Source: Chryseobacterium jejuense
Lineage (GTDB): Bacteria > Bacteroidota > Bacteroidia > Flavobacteriales > Weeksellaceae
Direction of reading: 5' to 3'
NCBI RefSeq assembly: GCF_900100075.1
Contig: NZ_FNEG01000003.1
Location: forward strand, 310,001 to 374,000
Length of the DNA stretch: 64,000 nt
Part shown: piece after piece, positions 33,976 to 42,094 of the stretch
How the letters are laid out: each line of letters starts with the position of its first letter
How positions within the stretch are numbered: position 1 is the stretch's first letter
Notes under the pieces: model-generated
What the model saw: only the letters and a program-made list of their open reading frames with translations
What the model was told of the DNA's origin: nothing
Databases searched by the model: none
Program-made: the position numbers and the translations under genes

Positions 33976-34803
33976 TTACGTGAATTCAATGTAGATATTT
34001 TCTCCTACATTCAATCCAAACAGGCTTTTAGCTCCGTTTTTCTTGCTGCCTTTATAGATGGTAAGCTCCAATAACTGACTGTCATTGAAGATTGCTGCGG
34101 ACTGTCCATGAAATTCTGTCTCTCTTTCCCAGTCTGAAACTACTTCCGTATGGCTGGAAAAGATCCTTGAAAGACTCAGGTTTCTGAATTTTATGGTAAA
34201 TCCATTGTATCCTTTGCTGATATTTTCAAAGAAATCTTGATTGATATTTGAGATTATATTTCCGAAATTATCAATATAAGTAACTTCACCAATAATCATT
34301 CCTTCAGACTCATTATAAACCGCTCTTGGAAACATGAGCTGCTTACCAGTATCTATTTTTCTTCCGATCACTTCCGGAAGGCCCCCGTTCGCAAGATGCA
34401 CTGCTGCAGGAACAAAAATATCCGTAGAAGTGAAATTAATCACATCATCAAAACGATTGTTGAGTGTGAGTTCATAGATCGCTTCCGGTTTAATATCAAA
34501 GAAGATCAGACTTAAAAGACCGTTATCTGCGGCCAGAAAGTAAGAGCCATCAGCTTTATAAAGTATATTTTTTCTCGATTTATGGTAAAAACTGTCCACA
34601 GAAATAATGTGGATACTTCCTTTTGGGAAATATTTATAAGCGTTTCTTACAATATAAGAGGTTTGTATAAGGTTGAATGCCTGGATATCGTGGGTTATAT
34701 CAATAATATTAACCTCAGGATTTAGAGACAGAATTTTGCCTTTCACAGCGGCAACTCTGTAATCTAAATTTCCGAAATCCGAAGTAAGGGTAATAATTGA
34801 CAT
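33976..34803 (-). CDS. S-adenosylmethionine hydroxide adenosyltransferase family protein
   Basis: The ATG at 34803 is preferred over an upstream TTG at 34809, giving 275 aa. The protein belongs to the DUF62/SAM hydrolase-fluorinase family, which cleaves SAM to adenosine and methionine using water. Conserved blocks include ITLTSDFGNLDYRVAAVKG (Asp in the nucleoside pocket), IIDITHDIQAFNL, GSIHIISVDSF and FLAADNGLLSLIF, with YIDNFGNIISNI in the C-terminal barrel. The fluorinase signature loop is not evident. Its physiological purpose is not established. Reverse-strand TAACTTTG at 34832-34839 is a likely -7 element. Confidence 0.9.
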   Translation of the reverse strand: MSIITLTSDFGNLDYRVAAVKGKILSLNPEVNIIDITHDIQAFNLIQTSYIVRNAYKYFPKGSIHIISVDSFYHKSRKNILYKADGSYFLAADNGLLSLIFFDIKPEAIYELTLNNRFDDVINFTSTDIFVPAAVHLANGGLPEVIGRKIDTGKQLMFPRAVYNESEGMIIGEVTYIDNFGNIISNINQDFFENISKGYNGFTIKFRNLSLSRIFSSHTEVVSDWERETEFHGQSAAIFNDSQLLELTIYKGSKKNGAKSLFGLNVGENIYIEFT

Positions 34804-34935
34804 GAGCAATTTATAGAATAGTGTAGTCTTGCAAAGTTATTTAAAATAAAAAGAAAGCCCGAAAGATTGTTGAAAAGAATTTGATATAAATTTGAAAAAA
34901 AGCTTTAATTTTAAAATCTAAAATAAAAATACTGC

Positions 34936-35895
34936 ATGTTTGAATTGACCTATGATCTGGAAGATATCGATGCGAAAATCTTCTATGGAGTTAATAACCA
35001 ATATTTCAACTTAATAAAATCAAGCTTTCCTACCATTAAAATTACTGGAAGAGACCATTATATTTTTGCAATGGGAAATCAGGAAGCCTTAGATATACTG
35101 AAACAAAAACTGGATGACATTGTAAAATTTATCTCAAAAAACAATTCAATTGGCCTGAAAGACGTTGAAAATATCCTGAATATTAAAGATGAAAACGAAA
35201 AACAACTGATCTTTGACCAGGACATCATCGTAAAAGGAGTCAACGGAAAAGTTATTAAGGCTAAAACAACCAATCTTAAAAAGTTGGTAAAGGAAACCGA
35301 GAAAAAAGATATGGTATTTGCCATTGGCCCTGCAGGAACCGGAAAAACATATACCAGTGTTGCATTGGCAGCAAGAGCTTTAAGAGATAAAGAGGTGAAA
35401 AGGATTGTTTTGACAAGACCGGCGGTAGAAGCAGGGGAGAGCCTTGGATTCTTACCGGGAGACCTTAAGGAAAAGCTGGATCCGTACTTGCAGCCATTGT
35501 ATGACGCGCTTCGTGATATGATCCCGCATGAAAAACTGGAAGGGTTTATGGAAAAAAAGGTTATTGAAGTAGCTCCGTTAGCTTTTATGAGAGGTCGTAC
35601 CCTTGATGATGCTTTTGTAATTCTTGATGAAGCGCAGAATACAACCCATGCCCAGATGAAAATGTTCCTGACGAGAATGGGAATGAATGCAAAGTTTATT
35701 ATTACGGGAGATCCAAGTCAGATTGACCTTCCAAAAAACCAGCAATCCGGATTGAAAGAAGCGATGAGAATCTTGCATGGAGTGAAGGAGGTTGGTTTCG
35801 TGCATCTTACAGAGGAAGATGTAGTGAGACACCCTGTCGTAAGAAAAATTATCTTAGCTTATAATGATGAAGAAAAACGACTGAGAAATGAATAA
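34936..35895 (+). CDS. PhoH family ATPase
   Basis: A 319-residue PhoH-like protein. The N-terminal KH-like part (about 1-95) precedes the P-loop ATPase: Walker A AIGPAGTGKTYTSVALA (about 132-148) and Walker B DAFVILDEAQNTTHAQMKMFLTRMG. GDPSQIDLP lies at the position of sensor I. Length and motif order match PhoH of the Chryseobacterium group. PhoH proteins are linked to RNA metabolism and phosphate or stress responses; the target here is unknown. It stands alone, divergent from the SAM-hydroxide gene. Confidence 0.94.
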   Translation: MFELTYDLEDIDAKIFYGVNNQYFNLIKSSFPTIKITGRDHYIFAMGNQEALDILKQKLDDIVKFISKNNSIGLKDVENILNIKDENEKQLIFDQDIIVKGVNGKVIKAKTTNLKKLVKETEKKDMVFAIGPAGTGKTYTSVALAARALRDKEVKRIVLTRPAVEAGESLGFLPGDLKEKLDPYLQPLYDALRDMIPHEKLEGFMEKKVIEVAPLAFMRGRTLDDAFVILDEAQNTTHAQMKMFLTRMGMNAKFIITGDPSQIDLPKNQQSGLKEAMRILHGVKEVGFVHLTEEDVVRHPVVRKIILAYNDEEKRLRNE

Positions 35896-35952
35896 TCCTG
35901 AATGGATAAAATTTCCGTTAACCTTTTATTAACCTTAAGTTTTCTCTTAAAA

Positions 35953-35983
35953 TTTGTTAATTTGAAAAAAATAATTAGTTTTG
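35953..35983 (+). promoter_or_regulatory. Promoter of the first outer-membrane barrel gene
   Basis: TTTG at 35953-35956, 19 bases, then TAGTTTTG at 35976-35983. This is the closest match to the full Bacteroidota consensus in the window. Confidence 0.8.
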
Positions 35984-36010
35984 CAAACCTTAATTAAAAA
36001 CTAATTAACA

Positions 36011-36682
36011 ATGAAAAAACTTTTACTAATTGCAGCAGTAGCTGTGTTGGGAATTAACGCAAGTGCTCAGGAGTTCAGATTTGGACCAAAAGCAGGTTTT
36101 GCAATGTCTACTATCAAAATAGATGATAAGCAGGATGATCTTTCGGCTAGAAAAATGGATCCTAAGTATACTTTCTATATCGGAGGTATGGCAGAATATA
36201 AATTCAATGATAAATTTGCTCTTCAGGGAGAGGTTTTATATTCACCACTTGGAGGAAATGAAAATATAGAGGGAGTTAATGCAGGCGGATTGTTTGTTGG
36301 AGAGAAGACTAAAATTACTTTCGGAACACTTTTAGTACCAGTATCTGCAAAGTATTTCATTACAGAAGGTTTCTCCGTTGCTGCTGGTCTTAACGTTGGA
36401 ATTATTCTTACAGCTAAACAAAAGACAGTAATTGGATCGGATCTTTTAGGAGTAGAGATTGATGCAGAAGATAGCGATTACAAAGATGGTAATATTAAAA
36501 GTGGTATTAAAACATTGAACCTTGCCCCTTTCTTAGGAGTTGAATATGCTTTGGAAAACGGACTTTTCTTTGATGCAAGATACAGCTTAGGGATTTCAAA
36601 CCTTTCCAATGATAACAGTGGAGGTTCTGTCAAGAATAGCTTTGCTCAAATTGGTGTAGGTTTCAAATTTGGAGGGAACTAA
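36011..36682 (+). CDS. Outer-membrane beta-barrel protein (PorT-like), copy A1
   Basis: A 223-residue protein with a signal peptide (about 1-19, ending ASAQ) and a predicted eight-stranded barrel of the PorT/OmpA-like type (EFRFGPKAGFAMSTIKI, FYIGGMAEYKFNDKFALQGEVLYSPLGG). It ends in aromatic-rich strands (IGVGFKFGGN). It is a clear paralogue of the product at 38497, sharing the KAGYALST-like opening, the FALQGEL/EVLYS block and the GLFLDARYSLGISN end. Function is unknown; a structural or small-molecule role is possible. First gene of the barrel cluster, with its own promoter and terminator. Confidence 0.85.
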   Translation: MKKLLLIAAVAVLGINASAQEFRFGPKAGFAMSTIKIDDKQDDLSARKMDPKYTFYIGGMAEYKFNDKFALQGEVLYSPLGGNENIEGVNAGGLFVGEKTKITFGTLLVPVSAKYFITEGFSVAAGLNVGIILTAKQKTVIGSDLLGVEIDAEDSDYKDGNIKSGIKTLNLAPFLGVEYALENGLFFDARYSLGISNLSNDNSGGSVKNSFAQIGVGFKFGGN

Positions 36683-36710
36683 TCCTAAAGATTTAAGAAA
36701 TAAAAGTATA

Positions 36711-36744
36711 AAAAGCAGGACATCATTTGTCCTGCTTTTTTTGT
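36711..36744 (+). terminator. Terminator after barrel gene A1
   Basis: A 12-bp perfect stem (36711-36722 with 36728-36739) and T-run. Confidence 0.92.
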
Positions 36745-36826
36745 TTTAAAGAATGGGAATCCTATAAATATACTCCTGTGATGAAAATAATTAGTATTTT
36801 TGGAACGTAAAATTTAAACTTAAAAA

Positions 36827-37324
36827 ATGAAAAAGCTATTATTAATAGGTGCTTTTGCACTTCTAGGAGGTGCTGCTCAAGCACAGGAAGGTTTAAAATT
36901 AGGAGGACATATTGGTATTCCTGTATCTGATGCAAGCAATGTATCTTCATTTACATTAGGAGTAGATGGAGCTTATATGTGGAATATTGCTAAAGGTTTT
37001 GACCTTGGGGTAGCAACAGGATACTCTCACTTCTTCGGAAAAGATCACTTCGATGATTTCGGATTTATTCCTGTAGCAGTTTCTGGGAAATATAAGTTCA
37101 AGGGAGCCCCTATCTTTGTGGGATTAGACTTAGGATATGGTATTTCTACTAAAAACGGTGTAGATGGTGGCTTCTATGCACAACCTAAATTCGGATACCA
37201 GATGTCTAAAGGAGAGTTATACATAGGATATCAGTCTATCAGCAACAGACGTGATCACGGTTGGTACAGAGAAGACTGGAATGTAGGTGCTGTTAACTTA
37301 GGATACAACTTCTTTATTAAATAA
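36827..37324 (+). CDS. Outer-membrane beta-barrel protein, unpaired member
   Basis: A 165-residue protein with a signal peptide (MKKLLLIGAFALLGGAAQAQ) and a short beta-barrel (LKLGGHIGIPVSDASNVS, YMWNIAKGFDLGVATGYSHFFG, LDLGYGISTKNGVDGGFYAQPKFGYQMSKGELYIGYQSI), ending in NLGYNFFIK. It shares the signal peptide style of its neighbours but not their body sequence. Closest family is the eight-stranded OmpW/opacity-like group, by inference. It lies between the two repeating barrel types and has its own terminator. Confidence 0.8.
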   Translation: MKKLLLIGAFALLGGAAQAQEGLKLGGHIGIPVSDASNVSSFTLGVDGAYMWNIAKGFDLGVATGYSHFFGKDHFDDFGFIPVAVSGKYKFKGAPIFVGLDLGYGISTKNGVDGGFYAQPKFGYQMSKGELYIGYQSISNRRDHGWYREDWNVGAVNLGYNFFIK

Positions 37325-37758
37325 GAATATGTTGAAATAACATAAGAAACTCCGGCCTTTGGCCGGAGTTTCTTATTGAACCAGAATATTAGCTATCTAG
37401 CTCTGTTGTATCACTTTGGGAGGTAAAATCAACTTCAAATTATAAACATTTGTTTAATTTTTAAAACTTAATTCCTTAAAAATTAACATTTTAACAAGAC
37501 TGTTTTTGTATTATTTTCCCAAATTATAATGATTTTACTAAAACCTCTAAATTTTAAAAACTAAACATATTAGGCTCTGGGTGCCAAATTGAGATTTTTT
37601 TATTCATAATATTGTGAAAAAATCAAAAGACTCTCTCTGATATGATTTATTATTGTAAAACCTTAAATTTTAACAATGATATTAATCACATTAACAAATT
37701 TTAATATTAGTGGATACCACTGTAAATTTGCCTCCAGAAAGTATTAAAATTTTTTAAA
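37325..37758. other. Intergenic region before barrel gene B1
   Basis: The 434 bases hold the terminator at 37342-37376, a -7 element TAAATTTG at 37723-37730 for the next gene, and two similar segments (AAAACCTCTAAATTTTAA near 37540 and AAAACCTTAAATTTTAAC near 37660). No gene or RNA was recognised. Confidence 0.6.
37342..37376 (+). terminator. Terminator after the unpaired barrel gene
   Basis: A 16-bp perfect stem (37342-37357 with 37361-37376) around a three-base loop. The T-run after it is weak, so pausing or 3'-end protection is also possible. Confidence 0.8.
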
Positions 37759-38418
37759 ATGAAAAAAATATTATTAGCGGGTGCTGTTGCACTTTTCGGA
37801 TTATCAAATGCTCAGATTGCTAAAGGAACTACATATTTATCAGGATCTGTTGGTTATTCTCAAGAAGAAAGCAATAATGGTGATTACAAAAAAGAAAACT
37901 TCAACGTATTACCTACAGTTGGATACTTTGTAAACACAAACTTAGCTGTTGGATTAGGTGTTGGTTACCAGACTGAAAAAGAAACTGAAAGATCTACATC
38001 ATCTACTCTTACTTCAACTACTGTAAGCAAAGATATTACTAAGAAGCCAGCTTTTGTTGTTGCTCCTTTCGTAAGAAAATACTGGACTTTATCTGAAAAA
38101 TTATATATTTTCGGACAATTAGCAGTGCCAATGCAGTTTGGAAAAACTGAAGTTGAGAATAATGACGAAACTACTACAGTTGGAGCTCCTACAACTACAC
38201 ACTCAATTACTACTGAAGCTAAATACACTAAAATTGGTGTAACTATTAAGCCAGGTTTAGATTATTTCTTAAACAAGAACTGGTCAATTGAAGCTACTAT
38301 CGGTGAGTTCGGTTATAGCAACTATAAGCCAAAAGATGGTGAGGCTACAAACAACTATAACTTCGGATTAAACTTATCTTCTGTAACTTTCGGAGTTAAG
38401 TATGTATTTGCAAAATAA
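37759..38418 (+). CDS. Outer-membrane beta-barrel protein, copy B1
   Basis: A 219-residue protein with signal peptide KKILLAGAVALFGLSNAQ, nearly identical to the one at 39165. Mature part: TTYLSGSVGYSQEESNNGDYK, then PTVGYFVNTNLAVGLGVGY and PFVRKYWTLSEKLYIFGQLA, typical of an opacity/OmpW-like barrel with a Thr/Ser-rich outer loop. It ends in LNLSSVTFGVKYVFAK, as expected for a Bam substrate. Function is unknown. The following copies A2 and B2 alternate with it, suggesting that a two-gene unit was duplicated. A terminator lies just downstream. Confidence 0.83.
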   Translation: MKKILLAGAVALFGLSNAQIAKGTTYLSGSVGYSQEESNNGDYKKENFNVLPTVGYFVNTNLAVGLGVGYQTEKETERSTSSTLTSTTVSKDITKKPAFVVAPFVRKYWTLSEKLYIFGQLAVPMQFGKTEVENNDETTTVGAPTTTHSITTEAKYTKIGVTIKPGLDYFLNKNWSIEATIGEFGYSNYKPKDGEATNNYNFGLNLSSVTFGVKYVFAK

Positions 38419-38438
38419 TAAACAAAGCATATAGCAAT

Positions 38439-38468
38439 AAAGCCCTAAGATTTTCTTGGGGCTTTTTT
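38439..38468 (+). terminator. Terminator after barrel gene B1
   Basis: Stem of AGCCCTAAGA with TCTTGGGGCT including one T-G pair, then a T-run. The next gene starts 29 bases later. Confidence 0.82.
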
Positions 38469-38496
38469 CACATATAAAAAAAATCAATTAATAATC

Positions 38497-39147
38497 ATGA
38501 AAAAAATCTTATTAGCATCTGCAATTGCTTTATTTGCAGGGCTTAATGCACAGACGAAATTTGGTGTAAAAGCAGGTTATGCTTTATCAACATTGAATTC
38601 TAATGATGATAGTTTTGAAGTAGGAGGTATCAAAGCTAATATGGAATCAAAATCTGGCTTTTATGTTGGAGGATTGGTAGAACATAAATTCAATAATAAG
38701 TTTGCAGTACAGGGAGAATTAGAATATGCAAATCTGGGAGGTAAGGCTGTTGTGAGCGCTTATGGTGTTACAGTAACAGAAAAAATTAACTTTAACAGAC
38801 TTGTAATTCCTGTGTCAGCAAGATATTACGCAACGCCTGAACTGGGGCTTTATGCTGGTCCGTATGTGAGCTTTAGAACCAATACAAAAGTGAAGATGGA
38901 AGTTAGTGGAGCTGCTTCTAATCAGGCTGCTTTAAATGAAGGGGAAAGATATATGGAAGACTCTTTTGATAATGGACTTAAGTCTACAGAGTTCGGTCTG
39001 TTCCTTGGGGGAGATTATACTGTTTATAAAGGGTTGTTTTTAGATGCTCGTTATAGTTTCGGACTGACGAATATGATAAAGAACCCTGTTGATGGTGAAA
39101 AACTAAAAATGAACTTCCTGCAACTTGGAGTAGGATATAAATTCTAA
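38497..39147 (+). CDS. Outer-membrane beta-barrel protein (PorT-like), copy A2
   Basis: A 216-residue paralogue of the product at 36011. Signal peptide (about 1-19, ending LNAQ) and the PorT/OmpA-like barrel: TKFGVKAGYALSTLNSNDD, GFYVGGLVEHKFNNKFAVQGELEYANLGG, GLFLDARYSFGLTNM, ending QLGVGYKF. The stretch before its ATG (TCAATTAATAATCATGAAAA) is identical to the one before the next gene, so the unit was copied with its leader. It is 17 bases before copy B2, hence co-transcribed with it. Confidence 0.84.
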   Translation: MKKILLASAIALFAGLNAQTKFGVKAGYALSTLNSNDDSFEVGGIKANMESKSGFYVGGLVEHKFNNKFAVQGELEYANLGGKAVVSAYGVTVTEKINFNRLVIPVSARYYATPELGLYAGPYVSFRTNTKVKMEVSGAASNQAALNEGERYMEDSFDNGLKSTEFGLFLGGDYTVYKGLFLDARYSFGLTNMIKNPVDGEKLKMNFLQLGVGYKF

Positions 39148-39164
39148 TAATTCAATTAATAATC

Positions 39165-39824
39165 ATGAAAAAACTATTATTAGCAAGTGCAGTAGCACTT
39201 TTCGGGCTTTCTAATGCCCAAATGACTAAAGGGGACTGGGTAATCAGTGGAAACACTGGAATGGGGTTTAATAACAATACAACTACTGTAAAAACAGGAA
39301 GTCATTCTGTTGACGGACCTAAAGTAAATACCTTTTCAATTACTCCTTCTGTAGGATATTTTGTTATTGATAAATTAGCGGTGGGGATAGACTTAGGATT
39401 TGTTAATACTACCACGAAATATCAAGGTATGAAAGTTGCAAACTCTACATTCTCTGTAATGCCTACAGCTACTTACTATTTTACAAATTCCACTAAGTTT
39501 GTACCATTTTTAGGGGCAGGGATTGGATATGCTTCCAATAAGACAAAGTATTCCGCTTACCAAGACATCAATAATGAAGGGGTTGATCTTTCATTAATGC
39601 GAGATACAGAGACTACTACAGACGGTTTAGCGTGGAAAGTAAAAGGAGGAGTTACTTACATGGCAACTTCATCCTTAGGCGTCAATCTAGGGATTTCTTA
39701 TGACCAGTTTTCAAGTAAAGAAACCATTATGAATACAGAGTTTAAGACAAATGTTAAGACTTTCGGTGTGAATGTTGGTTTCTCTTATTTTATTAAAGGT
39801 AAAGCTCAGAAATCTGACAAATAA
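39165..39824 (+). CDS. Outer-membrane beta-barrel protein, copy B2
   Basis: A 219-residue paralogue of the product at 37759 with signal peptide KKLLLASAVALFGLSNAQ. Mature barrel: DWVISGNTGMGFNNNTTTVK, SVGYFVIDKLAVGIDLGFV, FVPFLGAGIGYASNK, ending TFGVNVGFSYFIKGKAQKSDK. The basic tail after the last strand is unusual for a barrel end. It is 17 bases after copy A2 and ends at a bidirectional terminator shared with ffh. Confidence 0.83.
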   Translation: MKKLLLASAVALFGLSNAQMTKGDWVISGNTGMGFNNNTTTVKTGSHSVDGPKVNTFSITPSVGYFVIDKLAVGIDLGFVNTTTKYQGMKVANSTFSVMPTATYYFTNSTKFVPFLGAGIGYASNKTKYSAYQDINNEGVDLSLMRDTETTTDGLAWKVKGGVTYMATSSLGVNLGISYDQFSSKETIMNTEFKTNVKTFGVNVGFSYFIKGKAQKSDK

Positions 39825-39846
39825 TCAATTTATTTAAAGGTAAAAA

Positions 39847-39879
39847 ACAAAAATCCGACTCAGTTTTGAGTCGGATTTT
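39847..39879. terminator. Bidirectional terminator between barrel gene B2 and ffh
   Basis: A 13-bp perfect stem (39850-39862 with 39867-39879), with A-run before and T-run after, closing both convergent units. Confidence 0.9.
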
Positions 39880-39904
39880 ATATTTTGATTAGATTGTTTT
39901 TGAA

Positions 39905-41266
39905 TTATTTTCCAAACATTCCACCCATTCCAGGCATATTTGGCATTTTGCTCATCATCTGCATCATTTGCTTTCCTTGAGGTCCCTGCATCATCTTCAT
40001 CATTTTACCCATCTGATCGAATTGCTTCATCAATTGGTTTACATCTTCAATCTTTCTTCCTGCTCCTCTTGCAATTCTGTTCTTTCTCTGCGTATTGATG
40101 ATAGAAGGTTTTCTTCTTTCTTCCGGGGTCATAGAGTAGATGATTGCTTCAATGTGCTTAAATGCATCATCGCTGATCTCAACATCCTTGATAGCCTTTC
40201 CAACTCCTGGGATCATTCCCATCAAGTCTTTCATGTTACCCATCTTCTTGATCTGATTGATCTGCTTTAAGAAATCGTCAAAACCAAACTCGTTTTTAGC
40301 GATTTTCTTGTGAAGTTTTTTAGCTTCTTCTTCATCAAACTGCTCCTGAGCTCTTTCTACTAAGGAAACAACGTCTCCCATTCCTAAGATTCTGTCGGCC
40401 ATCCTTTCCGGGTAGAAAAGATCAAGAGCTTCCATTTTCTCACCAGTAGAGATAAATTTGATTGGTTTTTCAACTACAGAACGGATTGTTAAAGCAGCTC
40501 CACCTCTTGTATCACCATCTAATTTAGTTAAAACAACTCCGTCAAAGTTCAGAGCATCGTTGAAGGCTTTAGCTGTATTCACAGCATCCTGACCTGTCAT
40601 GGAATCTACTACAAAAAGAGTTTCCTGTGGCTTGATGAAATAATGTACGGACTTGATCTCGTTCATCATCTGCTCATCAATTGCTAAACGACCTGCTGTA
40701 TCCACAATTACTACATCGTGGTTGTTAGCCTTTGCAAAGTTAATTGCATTTTCCGCAATAGTAGAAGGGTTTGTAGATCCTTCTTCAGTATAAACAGGAA
40801 CATTAATTTGTCCTCCTAATACTTTCAGCTGGTCAATGGCTGCAGGACGGTAAACGTCACAAGCTACCAATAAAGGTTTTTTATTTCTTTTTGTTTGTAA
40901 ATAATTAGCAAGTTTTCCGGAGAAAGTAGTCTTACCAGAACCCTGAAGACCTGCAATAAGGATTACAGATGGTTTTCCTGAAAGATTAATCCCTTCCTGA
41001 GAACCTCCCATCAAATCCACAAGCTCGTCGTGAACAATTTTCGTCATCAACTGTCCCGGAGTAAGGGAAGTAAGAACGTTTTCTCCTAAAGCTTTATCCT
41101 GAACTCTTTTAGTAAGATCTTTTGCAACTTTATAGTTAACATCGGCATCCACCAATGCTCTACGGATCTCCTTTACGGTTTCCGCTACATTGATTTCGGT
41201 AATTTTTCCACGTCCGGAAATATTATGTAATGCCTTGTCTAATTTATCCTGTAAACTATTAAACAT
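39905..41266 (-). CDS. ffh: Signal recognition particle protein Ffh (SRP54)
   Basis: A 453-residue SRP GTPase that binds signal peptides of nascent membrane proteins together with 4.5S RNA. It has the NG domain with G1 GLQGSGKTTFSGKLA, DVYRPAAIDQL, DTAGRLAIDEQ and TKLDGDTRGGA. The Met-rich M domain (about 310-453; QINQIKKMGNMKDLMGMIPG, RGAGRKIEDVNQLMKQF) ends in a Met/Gly-rich tail (MMKMMQGPQGKQMMQMM). Length fits. A reverse-strand TATTTTTG lies upstream. The RNA partner was not found in this window. Confidence 0.98.
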   Translation of the reverse strand: MFNSLQDKLDKALHNISGRGKITEINVAETVKEIRRALVDADVNYKVAKDLTKRVQDKALGENVLTSLTPGQLMTKIVHDELVDLMGGSQEGINLSGKPSVILIAGLQGSGKTTFSGKLANYLQTKRNKKPLLVACDVYRPAAIDQLKVLGGQINVPVYTEEGSTNPSTIAENAINFAKANNHDVVIVDTAGRLAIDEQMMNEIKSVHYFIKPQETLFVVDSMTGQDAVNTAKAFNDALNFDGVVLTKLDGDTRGGAALTIRSVVEKPIKFISTGEKMEALDLFYPERMADRILGMGDVVSLVERAQEQFDEEEAKKLHKKIAKNEFGFDDFLKQINQIKKMGNMKDLMGMIPGVGKAIKDVEISDDAFKHIEAIIYSMTPEERRKPSIINTQRKNRIARGAGRKIEDVNQLMKQFDQMGKMMKMMQGPQGKQMMQMMSKMPNMPGMGGMFGK

Positions 41267-41350
41267 ATTTATTGTAAATTATAGGTTTGCAAAAATAAGG
41301 AATTTTTAAGAAACCTGAGTATGATAGACTTAATATTATATGGATTTGAT

Positions 41351-41683
41351 TGAAGTTGGAAGCTGGAAGCGGGGAGAAGGGAGGTTTTATTAGTCAATAA
41401 AATGAAATGTGTTTGTTTTCAGCATTCTTTTTAGATCGTTTTTAAAGTATTTTTTTAAGTTAGAAGCTGGAAGAAGAAAAGTTTTATTAGTTTATAAAAT
41501 GAGCTGTATTTTTTTTAACGGATTTAATGAAGATGGGAACAAAGGACTTGTAAGTAGGGCGATTAGCAGATGAAATGTTTGCGGAGCTATCCAAAAGTTA
41601 CAGGATATTTTAATAAAAAAAGTGAAATCTACTATTATGACACAATAGTAACTTCCATCATCCCTCTTCCAGCTTCCAACCTT
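41351..41683. repeat. Dispersed GAAGCTGGAAG repeats, two direct and one inverted copy
   Basis: Direct copies share GAAGCTGGAAG, then GTTTTATTAGT and ATAAAATGA. The third copy is inverted (CTTCCAGCTTCCAACCTT, about 41667-41683). The same unit is found downstream of glgC. Confidence 0.7.
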
Positions 41684-41709
41684 ATAATATAGAAGAATTC
41701 ATATTTCTT

Positions 41710-41738
41710 TTGTTTCAAAAATTATAATCCTATTTTTG
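41710..41738 (+). promoter_or_regulatory. Promoter of the small membrane protein gene, four bases from the start codon
   Basis: TTG at 41710-41712, 18 bases, TATTTTTG at 41731-41738, then CAGC and the ATG at 41743. It predicts a leaderless or nearly leaderless mRNA. Confidence 0.68.
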
Positions 41739-41742
41739 CAGC

Positions 41743-42012
41743 ATGAATTTTCTTGATAGTTTTATTATTGTATTATTAATAGCATTGCTTAATATAATAG
41801 TATATATAATATTTAAAAAGTATTTATATGGTAAACAGGATGCGGGAATGAAATTTCTGGTCGTTAACCTCTCTAAGGACTTGATTTGGCTTGTTATTTC
41901 TTTAATAATAATAGAAAAAACACAGGCTAATTTTCTCTTTATAGTGATCTGTTTTCTTATCGCATCATTCCTTATTTATTTACCTATAATAAAACTCATT
42001 AATAAGTCTTGA
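41743..42012 (+). CDS. Small membrane protein upstream of the ATP synthase genes (AtpI-like by position)
   Basis: An 89-residue protein with three hydrophobic segments (about 5-25, 39-57, 62-83) and basic loops. In many bacteria a small membrane protein of this topology (AtpI/AtpZ) precedes atpB and helps to assemble the c-ring. Sequence similarity could not be confirmed here, so the assignment rests on position and topology. It has its own promoter, and atpB has another 30 bases later, so the two may be separate transcripts. Confidence 0.68.
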   Translation: MNFLDSFIIVLLIALLNIIVYIIFKKYLYGKQDAGMKFLVVNLSKDLIWLVISLIIIEKTQANFLFIVICFLIASFLIYLPIIKLINKS

Positions 42013-42043
42013 TTTTTTTGATGATAAAAATCAATTTTTAGTA

Positions 42044-42074
42044 TTGGTAAAGTTTAATAAAATCGATATATTTG
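42044..42074 (+). promoter_or_regulatory. Promoter of the atpBEFHAG operon
   Basis: TTG at 42044-42046, 20 bases, then TATATTTG at 42067-42074, placed between the small membrane gene and atpB. It predicts a leader of roughly 15-20 bases. Confidence 0.78.
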
Positions 42075-42094
42075 CACACGATTAAAAAAGAGAT

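Larger units (their letters stand above)
41267..41742. other. Intergenic repeat region between ffh and the atp genes
   Basis: The 476 bases carry three copies of a GGAAG-rich repeat (41351-41411, 41456-41506, and inverted at 41651-41683) and the promoter of the small gene at 41743. No gene or RNA was recognised. Confidence 0.7.
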
